This document shows, piece after piece, positions 26,732 to 35,567 of a DNA stretch of 58,166 nt. A program made the translations under genes and the position numbers. The DNA is from CAYSDL01 sp964429875. GTDB lineage: Bacteria; Fidelibacterota; Marinisomatia; SCGC-AAA003-L08; D37C17. A model generated the notes under the pieces. The model was not told where the DNA came from and made no database searches. It saw nothing but the letters and a program-made list of their open reading frames with translations. Location: contig CAYSDL010000004.1 in assembly GCA_964429875.1 (NCBI GenBank), positions 1 through 58,166 of the forward strand, written 5' to 3'. Every line of letters starts with the position of its first letter. Positions within the stretch are counted from its first letter, which is position 1.

Positions 26732-27612
26732 TACTTAATATTTCTATATCTATACATTAATATTGAAGAAACAAGTACCATTAGGATTGATATATATTGA
26801 GCTCCTGAAAGATCAAAATAGTAAGTTGGGTTAAGACGAAAGAATTCAATAATAAAACGTACAAAACCTGCATAAAACAAATATTCTAAGAAGATTTCAC
26901 CTGAATATTGTTTATTTTTCCGTACATTTATTAAATAAAGAAATAAAACAAAATATAAAATAAATTCATATAGTTGTGTTGGATGAACACTTATTATATC
27001 TCCATAAGAATAATTTGCATCAATATTATATTTTTCAAATGAATCAGGATAATTATATTTAAAACTTTCATAAGAAGTTGGAGGTAGACCATTCTCAAAA
27101 GAAATCGCCCATGGTAGAGTACAAGGTCTACCATAGCAATCACCTACTAAAAAACATCCAACTCTTCCTATAGAATGTCCAAGAGCTAAATATGGTGCTA
27201 CCCAATCAGATACAGTGAACCAATTTAGATTATTTTTATATACATAAAATGAAACACTAATAATTCCACCTATAAGACCACCTAAAAAAACAAGTCCCGA
27301 ACCAAACTGTGTAATTCCAGAAAATAATAAATTAAAATTAAAACTAAATAAACCTTTGAATATATCAATAAATCCTAAAATATTATTATATCCTTCCCCT
27401 GTATTCCAAAACTCTATTATATAATATATTTTTGATCCTAATATTCCTCCTATTGCTGCAAAAAAGATTAAATCATCAGCAATTTTAGAATCTTTATTTA
27501 TTGATATGAAATATCTTTTCATAAGATAATTACATGATAGAAATGAAAGCATCAACATTAAGCCATATGATGAAATGGTAAGATTATTATATTGAAAAAT
27601 AATTGGATACAT
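26731..27612 (-). CDS. lgt: Phosphatidylglycerol-prolipoprotein diacylglyceryl transferase
   Basis: Lgt attaches diacylglycerol to the lipobox cysteine of prolipoproteins in the inner membrane. The 293-residue protein has multiple membrane helices, the conserved AIGGILGSKIYYIIEFWN and the signature GHSIGRVGCFLVGDCYGRP (about 155-173), then SVHPTQLYEFILYFVLF and FRLNPTYYFDLSGAQYISI. It follows the CPBP protease gene by 10 nt. Confidence 0.96.
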   Translation of the reverse strand: MYPIIFQYNNLTISSYGLMLMLSFLSCNYLMKRYFISINKDSKIADDLIFFAAIGGILGSKIYYIIEFWNTGEGYNNILGFIDIFKGLFSFNFNLLFSGITQFGSGLVFLGGLIGGIISVSFYVYKNNLNWFTVSDWVAPYLALGHSIGRVGCFLVGDCYGRPCTLPWAISFENGLPPTSYESFKYNYPDSFEKYNIDANYSYGDIISVHPTQLYEFILYFVLFLYLINVRKNKQYSGEIFLEYLFYAGFVRFIIEFFRLNPTYYFDLSGAQYISILMVLVSSILMYRYRNIK

Positions 27613-27622
27613 AAATATTAAT

Positions 27623-28372
27623 TTATATTACAGGTAAAATCACAAGCAAAAAATCATAACTAAAATGAGTCATGCAAGCGATACCCAAACCCCTAAAAAT
27701 ATATATATAACATAATATAAAACCACCTATAAATCTTATAATAAATGTATAATATGAAAAAATATCAGGGTTAGAACCAATATAGTGAAATAAAGAAAAA
27801 ATTAATGAAGATATTATTAAAGAAACAAACAATGTGATTTTATCATTGTATGATACCTTAGATATAAATCTGTACAATATTGAATAAATACATAGTCTAA
27901 ATAAGATCTCTTCCCAAATACCTGCACCTAAACATAAATAAAAAGCAAATACAATATCATTTAAGTAGTAGATATTATTTTTTATAATATGACTACTATC
28001 ATTAAGTATGAATACAAGTATAAAACCTAAAATAAATCCTTCTAAATACATATAAATCAGGTATTTAAGGTTTATATTAAAGGATAATAACTCATTATTC
28101 TTATATATACAAATAAACAGAAAGAATAGTATAAATAAAAATGAATAATAGTTAAACAAATCACCAATAAAATAATTAAAAATATCTCTAAGTGCAGAAT
28201 CAGCTGAATTTCTAATTATTATATTAGAATTATTAAATTTTATAAATGAAATTATTTCATATATAATAAATAATGGAAATAAAAATACACTATTACATAA
28301 TAAGTTTTTAGTATAATTAAAATAATTATTAAAAGAAAGGTTTTTACTCATTATCTGATTTAAGAATTGCAA
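27623..28372 (-). CDS. CPBP-family intramembrane glutamic endopeptidase
   Basis: This 249-residue polytopic membrane protein has the CAAX-protease/bacteriocin-processing motifs. AGIWEEILFRLCIYSILYR carries the EExxxR signature (about residue 175), LIFSLFHYIGSN supplies the second motif (FxxxH), and LGIACMTHFSYDFLLVI is the third. The substrate is unknown. Its start lies 29 nt inside the lepA coding region, an unusually long overlap, and its end is 10 nt from lgt. Confidence 0.88.
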   Translation of the reverse strand: MQFLNQIMSKNLSFNNYFNYTKNLLCNSVFLFPLFIIYEIISFIKFNNSNIIIRNSADSALRDIFNYFIGDLFNYYSFLFILFFLFICIYKNNELLSFNINLKYLIYMYLEGFILGFILVFILNDSSHIIKNNIYYLNDIVFAFYLCLGAGIWEEILFRLCIYSILYRFISKVSYNDKITLFVSLIISSLIFSLFHYIGSNPDIFSYYTFIIRFIGGFILCYIYIFRGLGIACMTHFSYDFLLVILPVI

Positions 28373-30155
28373 GAAAAGCTTCTTGAGGAAGTTCTACTGA
28401 GCCAATTTGTTTCATTCTTTTTTTACCAGCTTTTTGTTTTTCTAAAAGCTTTCTTTTGCGTGATATATCTCCACCATAACATTTAGCAGTGACATTTTTC
28501 CTTAAAGCTTTTACGGTTTCTCTAGATATGACTTTTTGTCCAATAACAGCTTGGATAGGTATTTCAAATTGTTGTCTATGAATTTCCTTTTTAAGTCTTT
28601 TACAAAGTTTTGATCCTTGTTTGTATGAATTTGATTCATGGACGATTAAACTAAGGGCATCAACAAGCTCTCCAGATACTTTTATATCGAGTTTTACTAG
28701 TTTAGCTGGACGTTCATCAATTAATTCGTAATCTAAAGAACCATATCCACGTGATACTGATTTTAATTTTTCAAAAAAATCAAAAATTATTTCTCCAAGT
28801 GGTATTTCAAAAATTAGTTGTGCTTTATCAACAGTTAAATAATTTGTTGATAGGTAAGTTCCCCTATGAGATGTACATAAATTCATAATTGCACCTATAT
28901 ATTCCTTTGGAGTAATTATTTCTGCTTGTATATAAGGTTCATATATTTTATCAATATCAACTGATTCTGGCATATCAGATGGATTATCAATATTTTTTTT
29001 ATTGCCATTTTTAAGTAAAACTGTATAATTAACATTTGGACAAGTTGTTATTAGGTCAATATCAAATTCTCGCTCTAATCGTTCTTGAACAATTTCCATA
29101 TGTAATGGACCTAAAAATCCACATCTAAAACCAAATCCTAAAGCTAAAGAAGTATTTGGCTCAAATGACAATGATGAATCATTTAGTTTCAATCTATCTA
29201 GGCTTAAACGTAAGTTTTCAAAATCTTTTGATTCTATTGGGTACATGCCACTAAAAACCATAGATTTAATAGGTTTATATCCAGATAAAGCATTTAATGA
29301 TTCTGATTCTTTTGTTGTTACAGTATCACCAACTTTTATTTTTGAAACATCTTTTACATTTATAATCATATAGCCGACGTCACCTACTTCCAATATCTTA
29401 CGTGGTTCTCTTTTTATACCTAAAACACCAACTTCTAAAATTTCATGTGTTAAATCATATTTAAAGAATTTGGCAATCATATTCTTCGAAACAGAGCCTG
29501 AAAATACTCTTACATATATAACAACACCTCTATATTGATCATAATATGAATCAAATATCAATGCTTTAAAATTATCTGATTTAGTTGTTTTGGGTGGTGG
29601 TATTTTATTGATTATAGCTTCTATTATATTTGATACACCTTCGCCAGTTTTTGCACTTATTTTAATTATATCTAAATCATCACATCCTAATAATTCTTTA
29701 ACTTGCGATATAGAGCTTTTTATATTAGCATTGTTCATATCTATTTTATTTAAAACAGGAATAATTTCTAAATCAGCATCTAAAGCTAAGTAGGTATTAG
29801 ATACAGTTTGTGCTTCAACTCCTTGAGAACAATCAATAAGTAATAATGCTCCTTCGCATGCAGCCATACTTCTCGATACTTCATATGTAAAATCAACATG
29901 TCCAGGTGTATCGATAAGATTTAATTTATAATGATTATTTTTGTTATTTTTATAGATCATTTGTATTGGATGAGATTTTATAGTAATGCCACGTTCTTTT
30001 TCTAGATCCATATCATCTAACATTTGATTTTCTACCTTGTCAATCTTAAATGAATTAATTGATTCAATTAATCTATCTGCTAAAGTTGATTTCCCGTGAT
30101 CAATATGTGCAATTATGCAGAAATTTCTGATATTGTTGATATTTATATTTTTCAT
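28344..30155 (-). CDS. lepA: Elongation factor 4 (LepA)
   Basis: LepA is a ribosomal GTPase that helps under stress and in initiation. The 603-residue protein has FCIIAHIDHGKSTLADRLIE, RGITIKSHP, NLIDTPGHVDFTYEVSRSMA and PVLNKIDMNNANI in the G domain. The LepA-specific region has ALGFGFRCGFLGPLHMEIVQ, and the C-terminal domain has CYGGDISRKRKLLEKQKAGK followed by KRMKQIGSVELPQEAFLAIL. It follows trkH by 10 nt. There is no signal peptidase neighbour; lepB is 18 kb away here. Confidence 0.98.
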   Translation of the reverse strand: MKNININNIRNFCIIAHIDHGKSTLADRLIESINSFKIDKVENQMLDDMDLEKERGITIKSHPIQMIYKNNKNNHYKLNLIDTPGHVDFTYEVSRSMAACEGALLLIDCSQGVEAQTVSNTYLALDADLEIIPVLNKIDMNNANIKSSISQVKELLGCDDLDIIKISAKTGEGVSNIIEAIINKIPPPKTTKSDNFKALIFDSYYDQYRGVVIYVRVFSGSVSKNMIAKFFKYDLTHEILEVGVLGIKREPRKILEVGDVGYMIINVKDVSKIKVGDTVTTKESESLNALSGYKPIKSMVFSGMYPIESKDFENLRLSLDRLKLNDSSLSFEPNTSLALGFGFRCGFLGPLHMEIVQERLEREFDIDLITTCPNVNYTVLLKNGNKKNIDNPSDMPESVDIDKIYEPYIQAEIITPKEYIGAIMNLCTSHRGTYLSTNYLTVDKAQLIFEIPLGEIIFDFFEKLKSVSRGYGSLDYELIDERPAKLVKLDIKVSGELVDALSLIVHESNSYKQGSKLCKRLKKEIHRQQFEIPIQAVIGQKVISRETVKALRKNVTAKCYGGDISRKRKLLEKQKAGKKRMKQIGSVELPQEAFLAILKSDNE

Positions 30156-30165
30156 GTATATATTT

Positions 30166-31650
30166 TTAATGTCGCCAGAACAGACGACTAAATAAAATCA
30201 TCACCGTAAATATTTCTAATCTTCCTAATAACATGCAGAAACATGAAATCCATTTAGCTATTGATGGAAAATGACCCCAGTTATCATAAGGACCAACAGA
30301 ACCTAATGCTGGGCCTATATTTCCTATAGATGATGCTGATGCTGACAATGCAGTAATTAAATCCATGTTGTAAGATGAAAAAAATAATGCAGCAAAAATA
30401 AAAATAATAAAATAGAACAGATAAAAACCTAATGTATTTTTAATAATATCATCTTCAATAGTTTTATTGCCTATTTTAATATTATATACACCTGATGGAT
30501 GTATTAATTTTTTCATTTCATAGAATAAATATTTAAAAATTAATATTGTTCTTATAAGCTTAAGTCCGCCTGTAGTTGATCCAGCAGAAGCTCCTAAAAA
30601 AAATAAAACAAATAATATCATTTGCGAAAAGTTTGGCCATTGTTCATAATTTTCTGTTACATAACCTGAAGTAGTTAATAAAGAAGTAGTTGTAAAGAAT
30701 GAATGTCTTAATGTATCAAAGTTTAATGCATAATTAGAAATTTCAGAAAATGAAATGTTTAGAAAAACCACTAGTGATATGATAATAAAAATAAAAAAAT
30801 ATATTTTAAATTCTTCATTTTTAAAATAGTTGAATTTACCTTTTGAAATAAAAGAATAATGTAAAGAAAAATTTGTGCCCGCAATAAACATAAAGAATAT
30901 CATAGTCCATTCAATTCCAGGATTATTAAAAAATTTAATACTTTCTGCATGTGTAGAAAATCCACCAGTTGACATAGTTGCAAATGAGTGACATATTGCA
31001 TCAAAGAAGGTCATGCCTTGTATATAGAAAATTATTAATATAATTATGATTAACCCAACATATATACCCCATAATAATTTTGCTGTTTGTTTTATTCTAG
31101 GTGTTATTTTATCTGCTGATGGACCTGCAACTTCTGCTTTAAAAAGTTGCACACCTCCAATGCCTAATAAAGGTAATATTGCAATACTGAACACAATTAT
31201 TCCCATACCACCAATAAACTGAGTGAGACTTCTCCAAAACAACAACCCATGTGAGAGATCTTCAATATGGAACGTGGAATCACCTAAAACAGTTGCTCCT
31301 GTTGTAGTTAACCCTGACATAGCTTCAAAAAAAGAATTTATATATGAAAACCCATCTAATGATAGATAATATGGAATGGCACTGAAAATTGACATTGCAA
31401 TCCATGTTAATGAGACTAATGAAAAACCATCTTTTAAAGATAATTCCTTTCTATTAAAATTTTTTCTATTTGTTAAATATGTTATAGAATAAATTGTCAA
31501 TCCAAATGAAATTGTTATAATTGAAGAATAAATCAATGATAGAACATCAGAATCATTAAAATAATAGGACCATAAAACACTAGGAATCATAGCAAAACCC
31601 AACATTGATAATATGATCCCAATAATATTTAGAACTTTATAGTTTAACAT
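30166..31650 (-). CDS. trkH: Trk/Ktr potassium uptake system, membrane subunit
   Basis: This 494-residue membrane protein of the SKT superfamily has the four pore-loop repeats: AMSGLTTTGATVLGD, SFATMSTGGFSTHAESI, TTSLLTTSGYVTENY and SASASSIGNIGPALGS. Each carries a selectivity-filter glycine. It takes up K+ (sometimes Na+-coupled) and depends on TrkA for gating. It shares one base with the trkA stop (31650), so TrkA and TrkH are co-translated. Confidence 0.95.
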   Translation of the reverse strand: MLNYKVLNIIGIILSMLGFAMIPSVLWSYYFNDSDVLSLIYSSIITISFGLTIYSITYLTNRKNFNRKELSLKDGFSLVSLTWIAMSIFSAIPYYLSLDGFSYINSFFEAMSGLTTTGATVLGDSTFHIEDLSHGLLFWRSLTQFIGGMGIIVFSIAILPLLGIGGVQLFKAEVAGPSADKITPRIKQTAKLLWGIYVGLIIIILIIFYIQGMTFFDAICHSFATMSTGGFSTHAESIKFFNNPGIEWTMIFFMFIAGTNFSLHYSFISKGKFNYFKNEEFKIYFFIFIIISLVVFLNISFSEISNYALNFDTLRHSFFTTTSLLTTSGYVTENYEQWPNFSQMILFVLFFLGASAGSTTGGLKLIRTILIFKYLFYEMKKLIHPSGVYNIKIGNKTIEDDIIKNTLGFYLFYFIIFIFAALFFSSYNMDLITALSASASSIGNIGPALGSVGPYDNWGHFPSIAKWISCFCMLLGRLEIFTVMILFSRLFWRH

Positions 31651-33002
31651 TATTGAAATAAATTTTCAGCCTTTGTTATAGATTCTGGTTTTAAAAATAT
31701 CAACAAATCATCATTTGCTTCTATATTTATTTTAGGGTTGTTAGGTATAATAACCTTATTATTCCGAATAATTGCAGCTAAACAAATACTTTCAGGAATA
31801 TCATCAATTTTATACTTTTGTACAAAATATTTAGATTCTGGAATAGCTTTAATTTCTAATGAATCAATATCAATATCTTCAAAACGAGAGATTTCAATTT
31901 CTTGTTGATTGCTTTGAATTATTTTCAGAACTTCATTTACAGCAGAGATATTTTTACTTACAACAGCATCAACCCCTATTCCTCTTATTGCTTTAATGTA
32001 ACTTGTTGTGGAAACGTGCATAATTACTTGTTTTACGCCATGATGCTTTGCAATTAGACTGCCAAGCATATTTGTTTTTTCATTTTGTGTTGTTGAAATA
32101 AAACAATCAATATCATAAATATTTTCAGATTCAAGCAATTCATAATCCAATCCATCACCAACAAGAACAAGTGATTCTGTTAAATTTGCGCTATACTTTT
32201 TAGCTTTAGTTTCTGATTGTTCTATTATTTTAACATTATAATCATATTGAAGAGATTTAGCAAGGAGCCTACCAATCTTTCCTAACCCTAGTATTAAAAC
32301 ATTTTTTACCTTAAAGGGAGGTTTTCCAGCCATTTTTTGAACGTCATCTATAATATCAGAATCAACTAAAAAATACACAACATCATCTTTTTTGTAAATC
32401 GACTCATTATGTGGAACAAAAGTATTTTCATCTCGGTCTATAACACATGTTTTGTGTGGTACAAAAGGATTAGATAAATAAACATTATTAACTGTTCTGC
32501 CAATTAATGGTGATGATGATTCTAATTTTATACCGATCAGCGTAATTAAATCACCTTTAAATTTTTCTATCTCCACAGCTGAAGTTTGCTTAATTAATGA
32601 TTCTATTTCAGATTGAGCAGCTTTCTCAGGATAAGTGACGTAATCAATCCCAAATTCTAATGGACTTACTACGGCGTCTTTGTGAATAAATTCAGTATTT
32701 CTTAATCTAGCTATAACTTTTTTAACACCAAGTTTCTTGGCAATTGAAGAAGCGACTAAGTTAACTTCATCTGTACGTGTAAGTGGAAGAAAATAATCAA
32801 TATTAGTCATTTCAATATTTTCATAGATCCGCTGTGAAGATGCATCACCTTCAATTACATGTGCATCAATAGTATTTTTTATGCGATTACACTTTTGGGG
32901 ATCTATATCTATTACTGTAATATCATAGTCTTCATTCGATAGATATTTTGCTAAATTAAAACCTACTTCACCAGCTCCAACTAATAGAATTTTTATCGAC
33001 AT
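31650..33002 (-). CDS. trkA: Trk system potassium transport regulator TrkA
   Basis: This 450-residue cytosolic gating subunit has two tandem RCK modules. The first NAD-binding motif is ILLVGAGEVGFNLAKYL (residues 4-20) and the second VLILGLGKIGRLLAKSL (about 234-250). Each is followed by a TrkA_C-type domain, for example LIGIKLESSSPLIGRTVNNV. Length and duplicated organisation match E. coli TrkA rather than single-domain KtrA. The start codon is 22 nt after a strong terminator hairpin. It is the first gene of the 16.7-kb run. Confidence 0.96.
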   Translation of the reverse strand: MSIKILLVGAGEVGFNLAKYLSNEDYDITVIDIDPQKCNRIKNTIDAHVIEGDASSQRIYENIEMTNIDYFLPLTRTDEVNLVASSIAKKLGVKKVIARLRNTEFIHKDAVVSPLEFGIDYVTYPEKAAQSEIESLIKQTSAVEIEKFKGDLITLIGIKLESSSPLIGRTVNNVYLSNPFVPHKTCVIDRDENTFVPHNESIYKKDDVVYFLVDSDIIDDVQKMAGKPPFKVKNVLILGLGKIGRLLAKSLQYDYNVKIIEQSETKAKKYSANLTESLVLVGDGLDYELLESENIYDIDCFISTTQNEKTNMLGSLIAKHHGVKQVIMHVSTTSYIKAIRGIGVDAVVSKNISAVNEVLKIIQSNQQEIEISRFEDIDIDSLEIKAIPESKYFVQKYKIDDIPESICLAAIIRNNKVIIPNNPKINIEANDDLLIFLKPESITKAENLFQ

Positions 33003-33023
33003 ATGTATGTTGCCCTAAAAAAA

Positions 33024-33053
33024 AAGCCCCTAATAAAATTTTATTAGGGGCTT
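33024..33053 (-). terminator. Strong intrinsic terminator after the cohesin-like gene
   Basis: A perfect 30-nt inverted repeat (AAGCCCCTAATAAAA and its complement) is followed on the minus strand by a run of nine T. It ends the transcript of the cohesin-like secreted protein and stands 21 nt before the trkA start codon. Confidence 0.95.
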
Positions 33054-33074
33054 AAAATAATGAGTTCTAGGTTT

Positions 33075-33827
33075 TTATTTTATTAATGTCATATTTAATA
33101 CATCAGAAAAACCAGGAGCAGTAACTCTTGCAAAATATTGACCACTTGCAACGTTGCTTGCATCCCATGTAAATACATGACCTTCTTTAGCTTCTAATAA
33201 TCCACTGTATAAACTTGCAACTTTTCTACCTTGTAAATCATACACAGTAACATCAACATGTCCAGCATTCTTCAAATTAAATTCAATTTTAGTTGTTGGA
33301 TTGAATGGATTTGGAAAATTGCCAACTATAGATGTTTCATATGGCATATCAATAGATTCAGTATCTAAAGTAATTTCAACTTCTTCTTTATCAAGAGAAA
33401 CTTCTTCGCCATGATGTCCAGCTAAAACAATATTACTTATTTTAACGTTAGCTGCTTTAGAAGAATTTTCAATAGAGTATGTTAAGCTAATAACATTTTC
33501 TAAATTGTTTGCATTTAAAATAGGTTGTCCACCTAAATCAAACATGATAACTCTTGCTAAACCAGGTTCTTTAACTTTACTATAAACACTCATATTTGAT
33601 CTTGAATCAGCACCATCAAACATATGAGATATATCAGATTCAGTTAGCGTAATTTGAGCTGGATCATAGTTTACATCAAATTGTAAACCTAAAACATCAG
33701 CATTAGCTTCTAATTGTATTTGTATTTCATTTTGGTTAGTAGCTTCAACTGCAAAAGATGCGCTTTTAGTTGCTTGTGCACTTAATGCAAGTGAAAGTAC
33801 TGTTAGTGTAACAAATAATTTTTTCAT
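33075..33827 (-). CDS. Secreted cohesin-like protein with C-terminal sorting domain
   Basis: This 250-residue protein has a clear signal peptide (KKLFVTLTVLSLALSAQA). A cohesin-like beta domain (about 22-150) has LGLQFDVNYDPAQITLTES, ARVIMFDLGGQPI, VISLTYSIENS and VKISNIVLAG. The C-terminal FlgD/Por-type sorting domain (about 165-250) has VGNFPNPFNPTTKIEFNLK, VTVYDLQGRKVASL and ASGQYFARVTA. Such tails direct type IX secretion in Bacteroidetes. A strong AAAGGAG site precedes the ATG, codon use is less AT-biased than in its neighbours, and its own terminator follows, all suggesting high expression as a single gene. The ligand is unknown; a dockerin protein is encoded at 55847-57919. Confidence 0.85.
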   Translation of the reverse strand: MKKLFVTLTVLSLALSAQATKSASFAVEATNQNEIQIQLEANADVLGLQFDVNYDPAQITLTESDISHMFDGADSRSNMSVYSKVKEPGLARVIMFDLGGQPILNANNLENVISLTYSIENSSKAANVKISNIVLAGHHGEEVSLDKEEVEITLDTESIDMPYETSIVGNFPNPFNPTTKIEFNLKNAGHVDVTVYDLQGRKVASLYSGLLEAKEGHVFTWDASNVASGQYFARVTAPGFSDVLNMTLIK

Positions 33828-33898
33828 TTTGAACTCCTTTTACTCATTTATTTTTTTTAAATAACATTAACAACGGTACTAACTTAAATGATATTACA

Positions 33899-33904
33899 AT
33901 TATA
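33899..33904 (-). promoter_or_regulatory. Candidate -10 element of the cohesin-like gene
   Basis: TATAAT lies in the 119-nt spacer upstream of the cohesin-like gene, about 72 nt before its start codon. No good -35 box at normal spacing is seen, so this is only a candidate. Confidence 0.3.
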
Positions 33905-33946
33905 TGCAAATTATTTATTCAAATATTTGTAACAATATATTTCAAT

Positions 33947-35206
33947 CTATCCTTCATTAACTCTAGTTATATCAGCACCTAAATTAGTTAACTTAAATTC
34001 TATATTTTCGTATCCTCTGTCAATATGATATATTCTACTGATATTAGTTTTACCTTTAGATATTAATGCTCCGATAATTAAGGACGCACTTGCCCTTATA
34101 TCTGTCGACATAACATCAGCACCATAGAGATTATCTACTCCTACAACAGATGCTCTATTATTATTCATTTTAATATCTGCACCTAACCTTGAAAGTTCAG
34201 GAACATGAGTAAACCTATCTAAATATATAGTATCTACTATTTCTGAAGTTCCAGATGATTTTAACATCAAGGAAATCCACTGTGCTTGTAGGTCAGTTGG
34301 AAATCCGGGATAAATTTCAGTTGAAATATTTACAGGTTTTATAACATTTTTAGAAGACATTGAAATAAAATTATCATCTAAATGAATTGAAGAACCTGAT
34401 TTTTCTAATGCATTTATAACATTGCTTAAATGTCCTGGGTTTACATTATGCAAATTTATAGATCCTTTAGTAGCAGCACATGCAATCATAAATGTTCCAG
34501 CTTCAATCCTATCAGGGATTATATTATAATCGATATTAACTTCATTTACAATGTTTGTTCCTGTTATTTTTAAAGTAGATGTTCCTATTCCCTCAAATCC
34601 AACTCCTATCTTTGATAAAAAATTACATAGATCAACAATCTCAGGTTCCATAGCTGCATTGATAATAGTTACTGTGCCAACTAAATGTGTACACGCCATT
34701 ATAACATTGCCTGTTGCTCCAACACTAGATTGTGGAAATTTTACTGTTCCTGATCTAATATCTCCATTTGTAACAATATATCCTGATCTTAGTTTTACAG
34801 CAGCACCCATAGATTCAAACGCTGTTAAATGATAATCAATAGGTCGAGGCCCCCAAGCACAACCGCCTGGGAGTGATACTTTAGCATATTTAAACCTAGA
34901 TAATAATGGACCTAAGACATAAAATGATGCTCTCATTGTTTTAACTAATTCATAAGGAGCTTCGGGATTATTGCAATTTCTAGTATCTACAGTTATTGAA
35001 TTTCCATCCACTTGAACTTTAGAGCCAATAATCTCAAGGAGTTTTATCATAGTTCTTGTGTCTCTAAGATTTGGGACATTGTTAAGTTTATATACACCAG
35101 GATGAGCAAGACATGCTGTCATTATTGGAAGTGCTGCATTTTTTGAACCACTAATTGTAACATCTCCTTGCAATCTAGTTGGTCCTTTAATCCTAAATTT
35201 ATCCAT
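33947..35206 (-). CDS. murA: UDP-N-acetylglucosamine 1-carboxyvinyltransferase
   Basis: MurA starts peptidoglycan synthesis by transferring enolpyruvate from PEP to UDP-GlcNAc. The 419-residue protein has the N-terminal ISGSKNAALPIMTACLAHPG with catalytic Lys-Asn, VKTMRASFYVLGPLLSRF, and the active-site loop LPGGCAWGPRPIDYHLTAF. That loop keeps the Cys that fosfomycin attacks in sensitive enzymes. PDRIEAGTFMIACAATKG and GFPTDLQAQWISLML also match. It overlaps the VanZ-like gene by 8 nt and ends the acpS-nnr-vanZ-murA run. Confidence 0.97.
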   Translation of the reverse strand: MDKFRIKGPTRLQGDVTISGSKNAALPIMTACLAHPGVYKLNNVPNLRDTRTMIKLLEIIGSKVQVDGNSITVDTRNCNNPEAPYELVKTMRASFYVLGPLLSRFKYAKVSLPGGCAWGPRPIDYHLTAFESMGAAVKLRSGYIVTNGDIRSGTVKFPQSSVGATGNVIMACTHLVGTVTIINAAMEPEIVDLCNFLSKIGVGFEGIGTSTLKITGTNIVNEVNIDYNIIPDRIEAGTFMIACAATKGSINLHNVNPGHLSNVINALEKSGSSIHLDDNFISMSSKNVIKPVNISTEIYPGFPTDLQAQWISLMLKSSGTSEIVDTIYLDRFTHVPELSRLGADIKMNNNRASVVGVDNLYGADVMSTDIRASASLIIGALISKGKTNISRIYHIDRGYENIEFKLTNLGADITRVNEG

Positions 35207-35567
35207 GATTTATCCTATTAGTTATATAAAATATATAACAACCTGAGTAGCAACCCATATAGTCAGCAAGAGCATCTGAAAAACTAGAAATTCTATTAGG
35301 GGTAAAATACTGTATTGATTCATCTAATATTGGAGTAATTGAAATTAATATTATGGAATAAATTAAATTTTTCTTTGAAATTGGATACTCATAAAGCATA
35401 TAAAAAAATAGTATGCCTAAGATAAAATATTCACCAAAATGAATAAACTTGTCATATTTCCATATATTGTTAATTGGCACAGGAATGAATGAAAACATTG
35501 AATTTGCAAACATTATAATTACATAGCTGACCAATAACCAAGGTCTATGAGATTTAAAATTAATCAT
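35199..35567 (-). CDS. VanZ-like membrane protein
   Basis: This 122-residue protein has about four hydrophobic helices and the VanZ-like signature: WKYDKFIHFGEYFILGILFF (about 35-54), then DESIQYFTPNRISSFSDALA and DYMGCYSG near the end. VanZ relatives are small membrane proteins of poorly defined function; one confers low-level teicoplanin resistance. Its position next to murA hints at an envelope role. Both flanking genes overlap it by 8 nt. Confidence 0.85.
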   Translation of the reverse strand: MINFKSHRPWLLVSYVIIMFANSMFSFIPVPINNIWKYDKFIHFGEYFILGILFFYMLYEYPISKKNLIYSIILISITPILDESIQYFTPNRISSFSDALADYMGCYSGCYIFYITNRINHG

